A stretch of DNA of 64,000 bases from UBA1422 sp041859095 (GTDB taxonomy: Bacteria > Bacillota > Clostridia > Peptostreptococcales > Anaerovoracaceae). The stretch spans positions 1 through 64,000 of the forward strand of contig JBHEKY010000027.1 in assembly GCA_041859095.1 (NCBI GenBank), given 5' to 3'. Position 1 is the first letter of the stretch; each line of letters starts with the position of its first letter. This document shows, in pieces, positions 34,916 through 43,201 of the stretch. Position numbers and translations under genes: made by a program. The notes beneath the pieces are model-generated. The model saw nothing but the letters and a program-made list of their open reading frames with translations, had not been told where the DNA came from and did not search any database.

Positions 34916-36508
34916 ATGCAGCAAACAAGATACGATGCGATCATAGTCGGAGGCGGAATTGCCGGGCTTACTTCTGCAACTTACCTTGCAAGGGCGGGGA
35001 AGAAAATCCTCCTCATAGAAAAAAATGACCAACTTGGCGGCCTGGTTAATTCGTTCGAAAAGGATGGATTTGTTTTTGACGCAGGAGTCCGGGCGGTTTT
35101 GGATGCAGGCATCGTATTAACCATGCTCAAGGACTTGGAGATCCATCTTGATTTTGTGCCAAGCAAAGTATCCGTTGGTATCGAAGACAAAATTATCAAC
35201 ATCCAAGATTTAAGTTCCGTTAATGAATACAGAGATTTGTTGGTAGGCTTATATCCGGACAGCATAGACGACATCAACCAATTCATAGCATCCATGCGAA
35301 AAATTATGAAACTGCTGGATGTCCTCTACGGTGTCGAGAATCCAGCATTTAAAGACATCAAAAAAGATAAAGAATATTTTCTCAAGACATTGTTGCCATG
35401 GCTCCCGAAATTTCTTGTGACCATTGGCAAGATCAATCGTCTTTCCAAGCCTTGCGAAGACTACCTAAAAGAGAGGATACAAAATCCTTCTCTTGTAGAT
35501 ATTATTTCACAGCACTTCTTCAAAGCGACCCCCACGTTCTTTGCATTGAGCTACTTCACTCTGTACCTAAGCTATCTTTATCCAAAAGGTGGGATTGGGG
35601 TGCTTTCTGCGGCCTTGGTAAATAAAATAAATGAGACGAACGGGGAGATTCTCACCAATACTTTTGTGAAAGCAGTTGATGCAGACCAACAGTTTGTTGT
35701 GGATGATCAGAACGAGAAATATTACTATGACAACCTTATCTGGGCTGCGGATTTAAAAACCTTATATAACATTACCCAATTGGGTGATTTGAAACCCAGA
35801 ATCAAGAATCATTACGAAACGACAAAAGAGTTCATGAACCAAGGGAAACCGGGTGAATCCATTTTTTCGCTTTACTTAGAAGTGGCTTTGCCGCCATCTT
35901 ATTTCGAACATATTTCCAATGGACACTTCTTTTTCACGCCATCCAGGAAAGGTCTGGGGCGTATTCATCGAGACGACCTGACAGCAATACTAGACAACTG
36001 GGAAAACACTGAAAAAGAAACGGTTTTTTCGTGGTTGGATTCATTTCTTACATGCAACACGCTTGAAATCTCAATCCCGGCATTGCGAGATGCCAGCCTT
36101 TCGCCAAAAGGGAAAACAGGCGTAATGGTGAGTATGCTCATGGAGTATAAGTTGTTCGACAAACTAAAAAGAAGCGGCTGGCTTGACGAATTCAGAAATA
36201 GCATTGAGCATAGCATCATCAATATTCTTTCAGATACGGTCTATCCGGAGCTGAAAGACAAGGTAGAAAAGCAGTTTTCCTTTAATCCCCTTAGTTTTGA
36301 AGAAAGAATTGGCAGCTCAGATGGCGCAATCGTCGGATGGTCTTTTACATCAACAATCCCGGTCGTTCATAAAATGCAGGATGTGAACAAATCTGTCCTC
36401 ACACCAATCCCGCATATCTACCAGGCAGGTCAGTGGGCATACAACCCAGCGGGCGTCCCCATGTGTATCATGACCGGCAAATTAGCCGCAGACAGAATTA
36501 TAAAATGA
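34916..36508 (+). CDS. Phytoene desaturase-like FAD oxidoreductase
   Basis: A 530-residue flavoprotein with IIVGGGIAGLTSATYLARAGKKILLIEKNDQLGGLVNSF at the N-terminus and the C-terminal FAD segment IYQAGQWAYNPAGVPMCIMTGKLAAD. The layout is that of the CrtI/retinol saturase family. Substrate is unknown. It is 1 bp after the SDR stop, so probably works in the same pathway. Confidence 0.82.
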   Translation: MQQTRYDAIIVGGGIAGLTSATYLARAGKKILLIEKNDQLGGLVNSFEKDGFVFDAGVRAVLDAGIVLTMLKDLEIHLDFVPSKVSVGIEDKIINIQDLSSVNEYRDLLVGLYPDSIDDINQFIASMRKIMKLLDVLYGVENPAFKDIKKDKEYFLKTLLPWLPKFLVTIGKINRLSKPCEDYLKERIQNPSLVDIISQHFFKATPTFFALSYFTLYLSYLYPKGGIGVLSAALVNKINETNGEILTNTFVKAVDADQQFVVDDQNEKYYYDNLIWAADLKTLYNITQLGDLKPRIKNHYETTKEFMNQGKPGESIFSLYLEVALPPSYFEHISNGHFFFTPSRKGLGRIHRDDLTAILDNWENTEKETVFSWLDSFLTCNTLEISIPALRDASLSPKGKTGVMVSMLMEYKLFDKLKRSGWLDEFRNSIEHSIINILSDTVYPELKDKVEKQFSFNPLSFEERIGSSDGAIVGWSFTSTIPVVHKMQDVNKSVLTPIPHIYQAGQWAYNPAGVPMCIMTGKLAADRIIK

Positions 36509-36523
36509 TGGAGGAGTAGAGTT

Positions 36524-37216
36524 GTGACGAAACTAATGAGAAAAGTAATTGATGTTCCGGTTGAAAATGTAAAAGGAATCGAAAAAATGTTCGGCCAAAT
36601 GTTGAAGGTTGATATCAACAATATTCCACCGAAGTATCGTAAGGCATTTGATACAACGAAAAATATTGCCAACGATAAATTTAGCATAAAAGCCATTTAT
36701 GAATCCTATGAAATAGATGAAATCGATGAGGATTTCATTACATTAAAAAATGGCACAGAATTAAGATCTAAGGTATTGTCTGAGATGTTTCGTAATTCAA
36801 TTGAACTTGTCTTTTACATCGTTGCCCTATATGGTTATGAAGAGGTGGATGAAGCAGAAGAGAGTATGTTCAACAAATTATTTTTGGACCATTGGGGTAC
36901 TGCATACATTGAATGCGCTGACTCATATGTTACAAAAATGATTGCAAAACACTTGGAAGAAGAAGAAATTTACGTAACTCATTCGTTTAGTCCCGGTCAG
37001 TCGGATATTTCGCTGGAGTTACAAGCCCCGATTTTTGCATTGCTTGAACCTGCCGAAATAGGGGTGTCGTTAAATGATAGCTATATGATGCATCCCAAAA
37101 AAACAGTATCAGGGTTCTTGGGGCTTAAATTACAAAAAGATGAAAACAGAATAAGACCTTGCGATATATGTGAACGCAGAAGCACCTGCCCTAATGTACA
37201 TACAGAAGATTTTTGA
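36524..37216 (+). CDS. Stand-alone B12-dependent methionine synthase activation-like domain
   Basis: A 230-residue protein whose C-terminal half matches the MetH activation domain: HSFSPGQSDISLELQAPIF, IGVSLNDSYMMHPKKTVSGFLGL, plus CDICERRSTCP. In MetH this domain brings SAM to reductively methylate cob(II)alamin. Stand-alone versions occur in clostridia near corrinoid enzymes; none is seen here. GTG start with GATGGAGG upstream. Confidence 0.75.
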   Translation: MTKLMRKVIDVPVENVKGIEKMFGQMLKVDINNIPPKYRKAFDTTKNIANDKFSIKAIYESYEIDEIDEDFITLKNGTELRSKVLSEMFRNSIELVFYIVALYGYEEVDEAEESMFNKLFLDHWGTAYIECADSYVTKMIAKHLEEEEIYVTHSFSPGQSDISLELQAPIFALLEPAEIGVSLNDSYMMHPKKTVSGFLGLKLQKDENRIRPCDICERRSTCPNVHTEDF

Positions 37217-37331
37217 AAGCCTAATAGACGCAAACTAACAAAGAGTAGAGATTTTACAATAGAACTCACAAAAAGGTTGTACAGTGTTAAATTTTCTCAA
37301 TTGCATTCCAATCAAAGGAGCGCATTTGAGT

Positions 37332-37763
37332 TTACTTGATGACCAATACCGGCACGTCGATATGGTGCAATACCCTTGTTGTAACGCTCCCGGTCATAAG
37401 CCGATTTTTCAATGCTCCTAAGCCATGGGATCCCATGATGACCAAATCAATATTGTGCTCATCAGCAAATCGGACAATTTCATCGGCCACAAAGCCTAAT
37501 TCGCTGAAGATTTCCACTTGATTCGGCATCCCCAGAAATTGTTTTTTCGCCACATCTAAGGCTTTCAGGCTAGCCTCCTGGAGTTCTTCCATCAGTTGCG
37601 GTGCATAAATGTTGCTGCCTCGTCCACTTGACACTCTCAATTCAGGAGTGACAACGCTGAGAATGAAAACTTTTGAATCAAATGCCTTCGCTACTTTCTT
37701 TCCAGCATCAATGGCCTTCATGGAATATTCAGAGCCATCCACCGGAATTAAAATATTTTTCAT
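37332..37763 (-). CDS. Universal stress protein UspA family
   Basis: A 143-residue protein: ILIPVDGSEYSMKAIDAGKKVA at the start and ATP-binding GSHGLGALKNRLMTGSVTTRVLHHIDVPVLVIK at the end, with the G-2x-G-9x-G-S/T pattern. It is a single gene on the minus strand. Confidence 0.95.
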   Translation of the reverse strand: MKNILIPVDGSEYSMKAIDAGKKVAKAFDSKVFILSVVTPELRVSSGRGSNIYAPQLMEELQEASLKALDVAKKQFLGMPNQVEIFSELGFVADEIVRFADEHNIDLVIMGSHGLGALKNRLMTGSVTTRVLHHIDVPVLVIK

Positions 37764-37900
37764 ACGAACACCTCCTTACTCAAAGATTTGACCTTTGTCA
37801 AGCTCAGTATACTCCGGCATATAGAAAATTCAAGTCTTTTGACAACAGATTATTACTGCAGGTGGAAGAAGTTTGAAAGTTTCGAAAAAAGCATCTTATA

Positions 37901-37928
37901 TTGACTATTATTTAACAAATGATATAAT
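37901..37928 (+). promoter_or_regulatory. Promoter of the small zinc-ribbon gene
   Basis: TTGACT (37901-37906), 16-bp spacer, TATAAT (37923-37928), 28 bp before the ATG at 37956. Confidence 0.6.
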
Positions 37929-37955
37929 GACGCTAGCAAAGTGAGGAGGGAACCC

Positions 37956-38120
37956 ATGACAACATGTAAGTGCACCAATCGTAAAGCACGCATTATATCA
38001 AAGAAACATTTCTTTGTGATTCGTTGCAAGCACTGCGGCGATTTGGCCATTGGATTGACAATGAAAGAAGCGACGGAAGCCTGGGACAAGATCCAGGACG
38101 AAAAAAAAGAAGCCTGTTAG
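37956..38120 (+). CDS. Small zinc-ribbon-like protein
   Basis: A 54-residue protein with CKC at residues 4-6 and CKHC at 24-27, a likely zinc knuckle, then an amphipathic helix. GAGGAGGG precedes the ATG and a clear promoter lies upstream. Its stop codon lies inside the terminator hairpin. It is the last chromosomal gene before the island. Function is unknown. Confidence 0.7.
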   Translation: MTTCKCTNRKARIISKKHFFVIRCKHCGDLAIGLTMKEATEAWDKIQDEKKEAC

Positions 38121-38133
38121 GCTTCTTTTTTAT
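38103..38133. terminator. Bidirectional terminator at island edge
   Basis: A-run plus GAAGCCT, short loop, AGGCTTC plus T-run. Rightward it ends the zinc-ribbon gene. Leftward it sits directly behind the 3' tRNA-Lys fragment at 38135, so it probably was the original terminator of that tRNA gene. Confidence 0.75.
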
Positions 38134-38134
38134 T

Positions 38135-38179
38135 TGGTACACCATCACGGGTTCGAACCGTGGACACCCTGATTAAGAG
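38135..38179 (-). repeat. Distal att site: 3' half of tRNA-Lys
   Basis: 45 bp identical to the 3' part of the tRNA-Lys at 53910-53985, from the anticodon loop to the CCA end. The only difference is one swapped T-stem pair (C51-G63 instead of G51-C63). It marks the left boundary of the integrated region. It is not a functional tRNA because the 5' half is missing. Confidence 0.88.
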
Positions 38180-38331
38180 GGGCAACGACTACGGGGCGGT
38201 TACAAAGGAAACGCGTGTTCTTCCATGCACGTTTCCATGCATTATTTTCGTGGGTTTTTGGCTATTTTGCGAGCATGGAAAATTACGCAAACGTACGTTT
38301 TTTATGCCTGCTGGAGGCAACATTTATAAGA

Positions 38332-39201
38332 CTATTTCCATTCACTCAATCCTACAGTAATCTGCTTAAAAAAATCTGCACTCCAAATATCTAGAACACT
38401 CGTATCCCGTATAAAAGGTGCTACATCTTCTTTTGCCTGTGTATAATCAATTGAATCAAATTTATCATTAAGCATCTTCTTTATATCGGCTAGTTCAAAT
38501 TTCATATCTCCTGTTATGTGTCCTGACTGAAGCAACCTCGCTTGCAAATGTTTTCGATTAAATGAAATCCCTTTAGAAAGATAGAATACATAATCATATA
38601 GGTCCCGACCCTTTATTCGGTTTTTCCAACCCCGTCCTATGACCGCATGTAGCTTGCCTGCAAATAGAGATGACTCGTCGTAGAGGTTCACTTCATAAGG
38701 GACAGGTAGTAATCGATATTTACGTTCAAAAGTTGCAAAGTCTGGTGGATTCACATCGATCTCAAATTTTATTTTAGTAAGTTCGTTACTTGAAACACCA
38801 GAAAATTCTTTGTCGGCTGAATAGAACATCAGTAAATGCTCTTTGGTGTTTGCTTTTAAAAAAGCGGATTGAATATTAGAGTCGGAAACTTTACCTTTTT
38901 CGTCTATCATAACATTCAAGCCGTACGCTCTAACGGCCTTCTCCAAAGCAGGGAAATAGGACTGGATCTCAAAATCATCATCCGCACGCATCAATGAAAA
39001 GTCTAAATCCTCCGAAAAGCGGTCAAGCCCATAGAATATTCTTAGTGCTGTTCCTCCATAAAAAGCAGCTTTACGGAAAAAGCCGGCTCTGCTTAACTCG
39101 CATAGAACAATCTCCTGCATTACTTCTTTCATTGCATTTTTCTGATCATATACATTTTGCACCTTATATGTTTGGATCATCTGTTCCACTATTGTATTCA
39201 T
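38332..39201 (-). CDS. abiEii: AbiEii/AbiGii-type nucleotidyltransferase toxin
   Basis: A 289-residue protein of the AbiEii family: FYGGTALRIFYGLDRFSEDLDFSLM carries the nucleotidyltransferase GG..LR and D-x-D-x-S motifs, followed by a KIEIDVNPP-type segment (KFEIDVNPPDF). It is the toxin of a type IV toxin-antitoxin pair used in phage defence and element maintenance. It overlaps the antitoxin gene by 4 bp. Confidence 0.9.
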   Translation of the reverse strand: MNTIVEQMIQTYKVQNVYDQKNAMKEVMQEIVLCELSRAGFFRKAAFYGGTALRIFYGLDRFSEDLDFSLMRADDDFEIQSYFPALEKAVRAYGLNVMIDEKGKVSDSNIQSAFLKANTKEHLLMFYSADKEFSGVSSNELTKIKFEIDVNPPDFATFERKYRLLPVPYEVNLYDESSLFAGKLHAVIGRGWKNRIKGRDLYDYVFYLSKGISFNRKHLQARLLQSGHITGDMKFELADIKKMLNDKFDSIDYTQAKEDVAPFIRDTSVLDIWSADFFKQITVGLSEWK

Positions 39202-39785
39202 TTAAGCATCCTCCGCATCAGGCCGTAAAATCTCCTCACGTTTGTACTTTGATACCGCTCTGCCAGTATTCTCAGATTTTCGAGATTTATCTTTTTTAGC
39301 TCCTGCCCATCTATCCGCAAATCAACAAATAAAAGATTCTGAAGATCCTTATAATTGGCTATCGGCCCCATCTTATATAGTTGGTCACAGAGCGCCTTTT
39401 CTCTCGAAGCTATCATAAATGAGTAACCGCCTTCCTCTATTATCTCAAGCCCCATGGGGTAGACCCTTGATGGGACATCCCTGTAAGTATATGTCCCAAA
39501 GTAATTTATAAATGTCTTCTTTCTTCCCTTTCCAAATGTTGCAGATGTAAAGTTATATACTGCCTCTGGAATCATACCATAATACCCAAGTGCAAATTCA
39601 AATGACAAATAAGAGGGGCCATAAATACTTCCTGCCAGCAGATAACCTGGGGTTGACCGATCTGTCTCATATAGTCCCTTGGTGATTTGTATATATTTTC
39701 CCTCTCGAAACATGCTTGATAATTTGTCCGCCGGACTGGCATATTGACGCAGTTCATCAAGAATCATTGCCGTTGTTTTTATCAT
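39198..39785 (-). CDS. abiEi: AbiEi-type antitoxin/transcriptional repressor
   Basis: A 195-residue protein with an N-terminal winged-helix region (the TKGLYETDRSTPGYLLAGSIYGPSYLSFEFALGYYGMIPEAVYNFTSAT block) and an AbiEi C-terminal part. It is translated just before the toxin and probably represses the pair. The upstream dyad TTTTCACC (39787-39794) / GGTGAAAA (39822-39829), with an inner TCGA-N7-TCGA, is a plausible binding site. Confidence 0.87.
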   Translation of the reverse strand: MIKTTAMILDELRQYASPADKLSSMFREGKYIQITKGLYETDRSTPGYLLAGSIYGPSYLSFEFALGYYGMIPEAVYNFTSATFGKGRKKTFINYFGTYTYRDVPSRVYPMGLEIIEEGGYSFMIASREKALCDQLYKMGPIANYKDLQNLLFVDLRIDGQELKKINLENLRILAERYQSTNVRRFYGLMRRMLK

Positions 39786-39786
39786 A

Positions 39787-39829
39787 TTTTCACCTCATAA
39801 TCGAATTTTACTCGATAATCTGGTGAAAA
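39787..39829. promoter_or_regulatory. Candidate AbiEi operator
   Basis: Inverted TTTTCACC...GGTGAAAA arms 27 bp apart with an internal TCGA-ATTTTAC-TCGA dyad, directly upstream of the antitoxin start. AbiEi proteins are known to bind inverted repeats at their own promoters. Confidence 0.5.
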
Positions 39830-39941
39830 TCAACCATTTTTTTACTAACTATATCATTTCTTGAGAGCTGAACACCTTCGTTACCGATATGCCACAGGAG
39901 AAAATACTGGTTAACCAAACTGAAAAATCTGAGTCAAAAGA

Positions 39942-40021
39942 AAAACCGCGATAATCCTTAGAAAATAGCGGTTTTAGTAATGCTATTAATTGGTAGTTCG
40001 TGCCATGGACACCTGGATTTT
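39942..40021. repeat. Right end of unit 1 plus degenerate att
   Basis: The hairpin AAAACCGC (39942-39949) / GCGGTTTT (39968-39975) aligns with the hairpins at 49454-49488 and 53870-53904, including the shared AATCCTT loop region. It is followed at 39991-40021 by a decayed tRNA-Lys 3' fragment (GTTCG, CC, TGGACACC, GATT retained in order). The integrase stop lies about 50 bp further on. Confidence 0.5.
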
Positions 40022-40073
40022 AGTGTGGCTGCAACTGGGAGCAGATAACGAGCAAACGAATGCGTGCCCATGG

Positions 40074-41057
40074 TTATTTTTCTGCGGCATTAATGAGACT
40101 ATATGCTAGGGCAAATGTTTCATCATCGAAGTGAGTATATATCTTCGCGGTAGTCGAAATATCCGCGTGTCCCATGAGGACTTTCGCTATATTGATTGGT
40201 ACTCGCTTTTTCTCAAGATCAGTTCCGTAGGTGTGCCGGAGACAATAAGGGACGAGATCTTTAGGTACTGCGCAGGGTGGCTTTATCTCATTACGATATA
40301 ACTCGCCACCCAATTCAATATGCAGTAGCCTGTGGAACGCCTTCCATAAATCCTTATAATTTTGTTCTGTCATCATCTTCCCAGACTCATTTGGACAGAC
40401 ATAATCGAAAAGGCTCCCAGGCTTAAGGTGCGGCCTGAGCTCGTTGGCAAGGGGAATCTTACGTATTCCGGCAGCGGTCTTGGGAGGGCCAATCTGCCTC
40501 CCTTGTTTCCCAGCCTTCGATACGGAGATAACCCCTTTTGCAAGATCGATATCAAGCCACTGCAGAGCGCGGACCTCTCCCGGCCTTAGACCGGCATATA
40601 ACATAATAAGAATAAATAGGCCTTTTGGATGCTTACCCGCAGCAGCTAGCAAAGCGGCCCTCTCGCGGGCAGTTAGAGCCCTACGTTTGCCATCTGGCTT
40701 GGTTGCAGGCAGGCCTAGGCTTTTGGTGATATCTTTTTCAATCATATTTTCCCTGTATGCCTGGCGAAAGATTCCACAGATGACGTCATATACCTTCTTG
40801 ACTGTGGATCTTGTCTTGCCTTGTTCTCGGTTCAAAATTTCTTGCAGTTGGGCAGGCTTCACTTTTTCAAGGGGTAAGTGGTCAAGTGGCTTTAGCTTAG
40901 ACGAAAGCAGCATCATATCTCTGTACCACCCATCAGATATCTTCGGACGCTTGTAGACTTCAATATATCTCTCCCGCCATTGACCGACGGTGCACTTAGT
41001 ATAATCACCTCGATCGATGACCTTTTTACGCTTTTCTATCTTTGCAAAAAGATCCAT
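40074..41057 (-). CDS. Tyrosine-type site-specific integrase
   Basis: A 327-residue tyrosine recombinase. A SAM-like core-binding domain spans about residues 20-110. Catalytic residues are visible: Arg in GLRPGEVRALQW, HxxR-type region YCLRHTYGTDL, the GHADISTTAKIYTH block and its terminal tyrosine. It lies beside the degenerate att at 39991, as expected for an element that inserts into a tRNA 3' end. The N-terminal arm domain seems to be in another frame just upstream (41036-41131), so this gene may be a frameshifted or internally started version. Confidence 0.88.
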   Translation of the reverse strand: MDLFAKIEKRKKVIDRGDYTKCTVGQWRERYIEVYKRPKISDGWYRDMMLLSSKLKPLDHLPLEKVKPAQLQEILNREQGKTRSTVKKVYDVICGIFRQAYRENMIEKDITKSLGLPATKPDGKRRALTARERAALLAAAGKHPKGLFILIMLYAGLRPGEVRALQWLDIDLAKGVISVSKAGKQGRQIGPPKTAAGIRKIPLANELRPHLKPGSLFDYVCPNESGKMMTEQNYKDLWKAFHRLLHIELGGELYRNEIKPPCAVPKDLVPYCLRHTYGTDLEKKRVPINIAKVLMGHADISTTAKIYTHFDDETFALAYSLINAAEK

Positions 41058-41131
41058 TTGGCTGTGGCCTTCACATCAATGACCATTTCCTTATAAATCA
41101 ATCGTTGCCGATACTCGTATTCCGTTGCCAT
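41036..41131 (-). pseudogene. Detached N-terminal piece of the integrase
   Basis: A 31-residue frame (MATEYEYRQRLIYKEMVIDV, then KATAK) with an excellent AGGAGGAGG site. Its pattern (xYRxxLxYxxxxxDVxAxxx) is that of integrase N-terminal arm domains, and it runs one base out of frame into the integrase start MDLFAKIEKRKKVIDRG. A single-base indel near 41057-41062 would join them. Sequencing error or programmed frameshift are alternatives. Confidence 0.5.
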
Positions 41132-41158
41132 GGTATCCTCCTCCTTTGGGTTATAGAA

Positions 41159-41184
41159 AACCCAGGAAATTGACAATCCTGGGT
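41159..41184. terminator. Hairpin upstream of integrase
   Basis: ACCCAGGA and TCCTGGGT flank a loop of about nine bases. It lies between the Xre gene and the integrase on the minus strand. A second GC-rich hairpin-like stretch with a T-run occurs near 41246-41281. These may limit read-through into the integrase. Confidence 0.4.
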
Positions 41185-41359
41185 CGAGGTGTTACCATAA
41201 TGATATTGGATTACCAATAGGGCTCACCTCAGTGTGAGTTTACCAAGCGCTCCTGCGTCAACAGGGGCGTTTTGGTTTTTTGTGTCATGTTAATACTTCT
41301 TTAGTGAATTAGCAAGTCAATTACTATAATAGCCAATGCCGTTCCTAGAATTACTTGCT

Positions 41360-42190
41360 TTACTTGTTAGAATCCGCTGCATCTGGGATAAATCGAAGGC
41401 AAAGGTTGCCTAACAAACCCGACTTCTGCAGTTCTATAAGTTTACGCTCTGGATATTTTGTCATTACAGTATCATACGCATCGAGATAATGCTGTGTGGA
41501 GGTAAATCGATCAAATTCGGAGTTCCCCTGAACGTCAATATATCGTCCAAGGAAGGCTGTAACCTCAGTAAGAATCTTCACTTTCTCAGATTCATTTCTC
41601 TGATTATTTGGTCGGACACCAGAATATATAGAGATGTATTGTAATATCTTTTGCAAGACAACTTCGCCATCCTTACTCACGGGTATAAACCGCTTCGGAT
41701 CTTCGATTATTTGTTTAGCAATATATTCAATCGCAATCCGATTCGCCTTCTGCACTATTGGTATAGAAAGTGAAATACCATCGTTTGGTAAGTTGAGTAA
41801 TATCCCAAGCATTTCATCAGTAGCATCAATATTCCCCCATAGTTCTATGTTCTCTTCCCGAGCGTCATTGCGCCGATGCAGGCTTTGAATAACCGTTTCT
41901 GATAGGCCTGTATATTCACAAATCATCCGAATGTCGGTATCTATAGTAGGCGTAACGGTCAGTCCAAATAGGTAATCGGTCGACACTGTAAAGTAGTTTG
42001 CAAAAGCAACCACAACGTCGATCTTTGGGATTCTGCTTCCGATCTCAAAATCCTTAATGAGCTCTCTGCTTATGGTTTTTACCTCCGGCCTGATTGCATC
42101 TGCAAGTTCTTGCTGGGTAATCTCAAAGGCTTCTCTTAAGGATGCCAATCTATCGTGTTGAAACGTTGTTTTTTGCGCCATAGTTTTCAT
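41360..42190 (-). CDS. Xre-family HTH repressor of the element
   Basis: A 276-residue protein. The N-terminal HTH (LASLREAFEITQQELADAIRPEVKTISRELIKDFEIGSRIPKIDVVVAFANYFTVSTDYLFGL) is Xre type. The remaining 200 residues have no recognised fold. It is divergent from the replication-type genes, and two TTGCRCCA-N12-TGGTRCAA operators lie between. This arrangement fits a master repressor, like Stl in phage satellites. Confidence 0.82.
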   Translation of the reverse strand: MKTMAQKTTFQHDRLASLREAFEITQQELADAIRPEVKTISRELIKDFEIGSRIPKIDVVVAFANYFTVSTDYLFGLTVTPTIDTDIRMICEYTGLSETVIQSLHRRNDAREENIELWGNIDATDEMLGILLNLPNDGISLSIPIVQKANRIAIEYIAKQIIEDPKRFIPVSKDGEVVLQKILQYISIYSGVRPNNQRNESEKVKILTEVTAFLGRYIDVQGNSEFDRFTSTQHYLDAYDTVMTKYPERKLIELQKSGLLGNLCLRFIPDAADSNK

Positions 42191-42211
42191 GCTTCTACCT
42201 CAATCTTTCTT

Positions 42212-42239
42212 TTGCACCATGCCAATTTATTTGGTACAA
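42212..42239. promoter_or_regulatory. Operator 1 of the Xre repressor
   Basis: TTGCACCA-N12-TGGTACAA, one mismatch from a perfect dyad. It lies 22 bp from the repressor start and has the same half-sites and spacing as the dyad at 42278-42305. Confidence 0.65.
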
Positions 42240-42245
42240 ACTCTA

Positions 42246-42273
42246 TTTACATTTCTCTTTTGCGTGTTAAAAT
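42246..42273 (+). promoter_or_regulatory. Rightward promoter between operators
   Basis: TTTACA (42246-42251), 16-bp spacer, TAAAAT (42268-42273). Operator 2 covers the expected start site, so repressor binding should block it. Confidence 0.45.
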
Positions 42274-42277
42274 TAAA

Positions 42278-42305
42278 TTGCGCCAATAAAATATCTATGG
42301 TGCAA
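42278..42305. promoter_or_regulatory. Operator 2 of the Xre repressor
   Basis: TTGCGCCA-N12-TGGTGCAA, a dyad with one mismatch in the half-sites. Centre-to-centre distance to operator 1 is 66 bp. Confidence 0.65.
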
Positions 42306-42365
42306 TTATCTACCACAACCAACTTGATGTCAATAGAAAAATAAAAAGAAAGGAAAAAGAAGAGT

Positions 42366-42539
42366 ATGAAATCTGATTTAAGAGAAATCGCGGACGAACT
42401 GAAAAAGGATTATATGAGAAAATGGAGAGCTGCAAATAAAGATAAAATCCGCAAAAACACTGAAAGGTATTGGATCAAAAAAGCCGAACAGACATTAAAG
42501 GGGAAGGGTCATGAACAGCCTGAAGACTCGGACAATTAA
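42366..42539 (+). CDS. Small basic element protein
   Basis: A 57-residue, very basic helical protein (DELKKDYMRKWRAANKDKIRKN, then ERYWIKKAEQ). Similar small YRKKWR...KN..YW proteins are common at the start of replication modules in clostridial mobile elements. Possibly nucleic-acid binding. AAGGAAAAAGAAGAG precedes the ATG. Confidence 0.6.
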   Translation: MKSDLREIADELKKDYMRKWRAANKDKIRKNTERYWIKKAEQTLKGKGHEQPEDSDN

Positions 42540-42553
42540 CAGCTATTGGCTGT

Positions 42554-43201
42554 ATGGTGGCGGAAATGATTGACTATCAGGAAATAAAGGAGCGTATCAC
42601 TCTTGAGGAGGCTGCAAGGTGGCTGGGCTTTACCCCACAAAGTGGATTCATCGCTTGCCCGTTTCACCAGGAGAAGACGCCATCCCTGAGACTTTATGAG
42701 AAACGGTTTTATTGTTTCGGCTGCAGTGCTTCCGGTGATGTACTGGACTTTACCGCCGAAGTGCTCAGGATTACAACGGTGGAAGCTGCCCAAAAGCTGA
42801 TGACTGCATTTTACGTGCCCGAATCGGTCAGAGAGCTTAGATTGTCAAACAGCGATGATAAAACGAGAAAGGCTAAGCTTCTGGGGGCCTGGAAGGTATC
42901 CGCTTATGACGAACTTTGTGATACAACTCGGGTATGCCTCATGGGGATAAACAGTACTGATCCAGAATGTCAGGAGCTTGGCAGCAGGCAACTTAAGAGG
43001 GCGGAGGTAATAGCCGATGAATTCTTGGAGAAGTCGGCAGCAGAATTATTTGAACGGTACAGTAGTGGAATCGGAAAGGAGGAAATGGATGCAGTTATTA
43101 GAATCGGCAGACGGTATAAAGAACTATCAGGATTATGCAATGGAAATCAACTCGCTGAACTTGAAAAATACATCATCGGACTCATGGCCGGAAATCGTTG
43201 A
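42554..43201 (+). CDS. CHC2 zinc-finger primase-like protein
   Basis: A 215-residue protein whose first 95 residues are a DnaG-type CHC2 zinc finger: CPFHQEKTPSLRLYEKRFYCFGCSASGDVLDF. The TOPRIM catalytic domain is absent. It probably aids replication priming of the element with the DUF3987 protein, whose start lies inside this gene. Start could also be ATG 42566. Confidence 0.82.
   Translation: MVAEMIDYQEIKERITLEEAARWLGFTPQSGFIACPFHQEKTPSLRLYEKRFYCFGCSASGDVLDFTAEVLRITTVEAAQKLMTAFYVPESVRELRLSNSDDKTRKAKLLGAWKVSAYDELCDTTRVCLMGINSTDPECQELGSRQLKRAEVIADEFLEKSAAELFERYSSGIGKEEMDAVIRIGRRYKELSGLCNGNQLAELEKYIIGLMAGNR

Larger units (their letters stand above)
38135..39990. mobile_element. Island unit 1: small AbiE-carrying segment
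   Basis: Bounded by the att copy at 38135 and a degenerate att at 39991, and ending on the right with an AAAACCGC...GCGGTTTT hairpin (39942-39975) that matches the right ends of the other two units. It contains only the AbiEii/AbiEi pair. Bases 38180-38331 hold no gene but repeat TTCCATGCA twice and GCATGGAA once, possible integrase arm sites. It has no integrase of its own. Confidence 0.5.

Noticed and set aside
38135..38179. Second tRNA-Lys gene
   Set aside because: Only the 3' half is present; the D-arm and 5' acceptor strand are missing.
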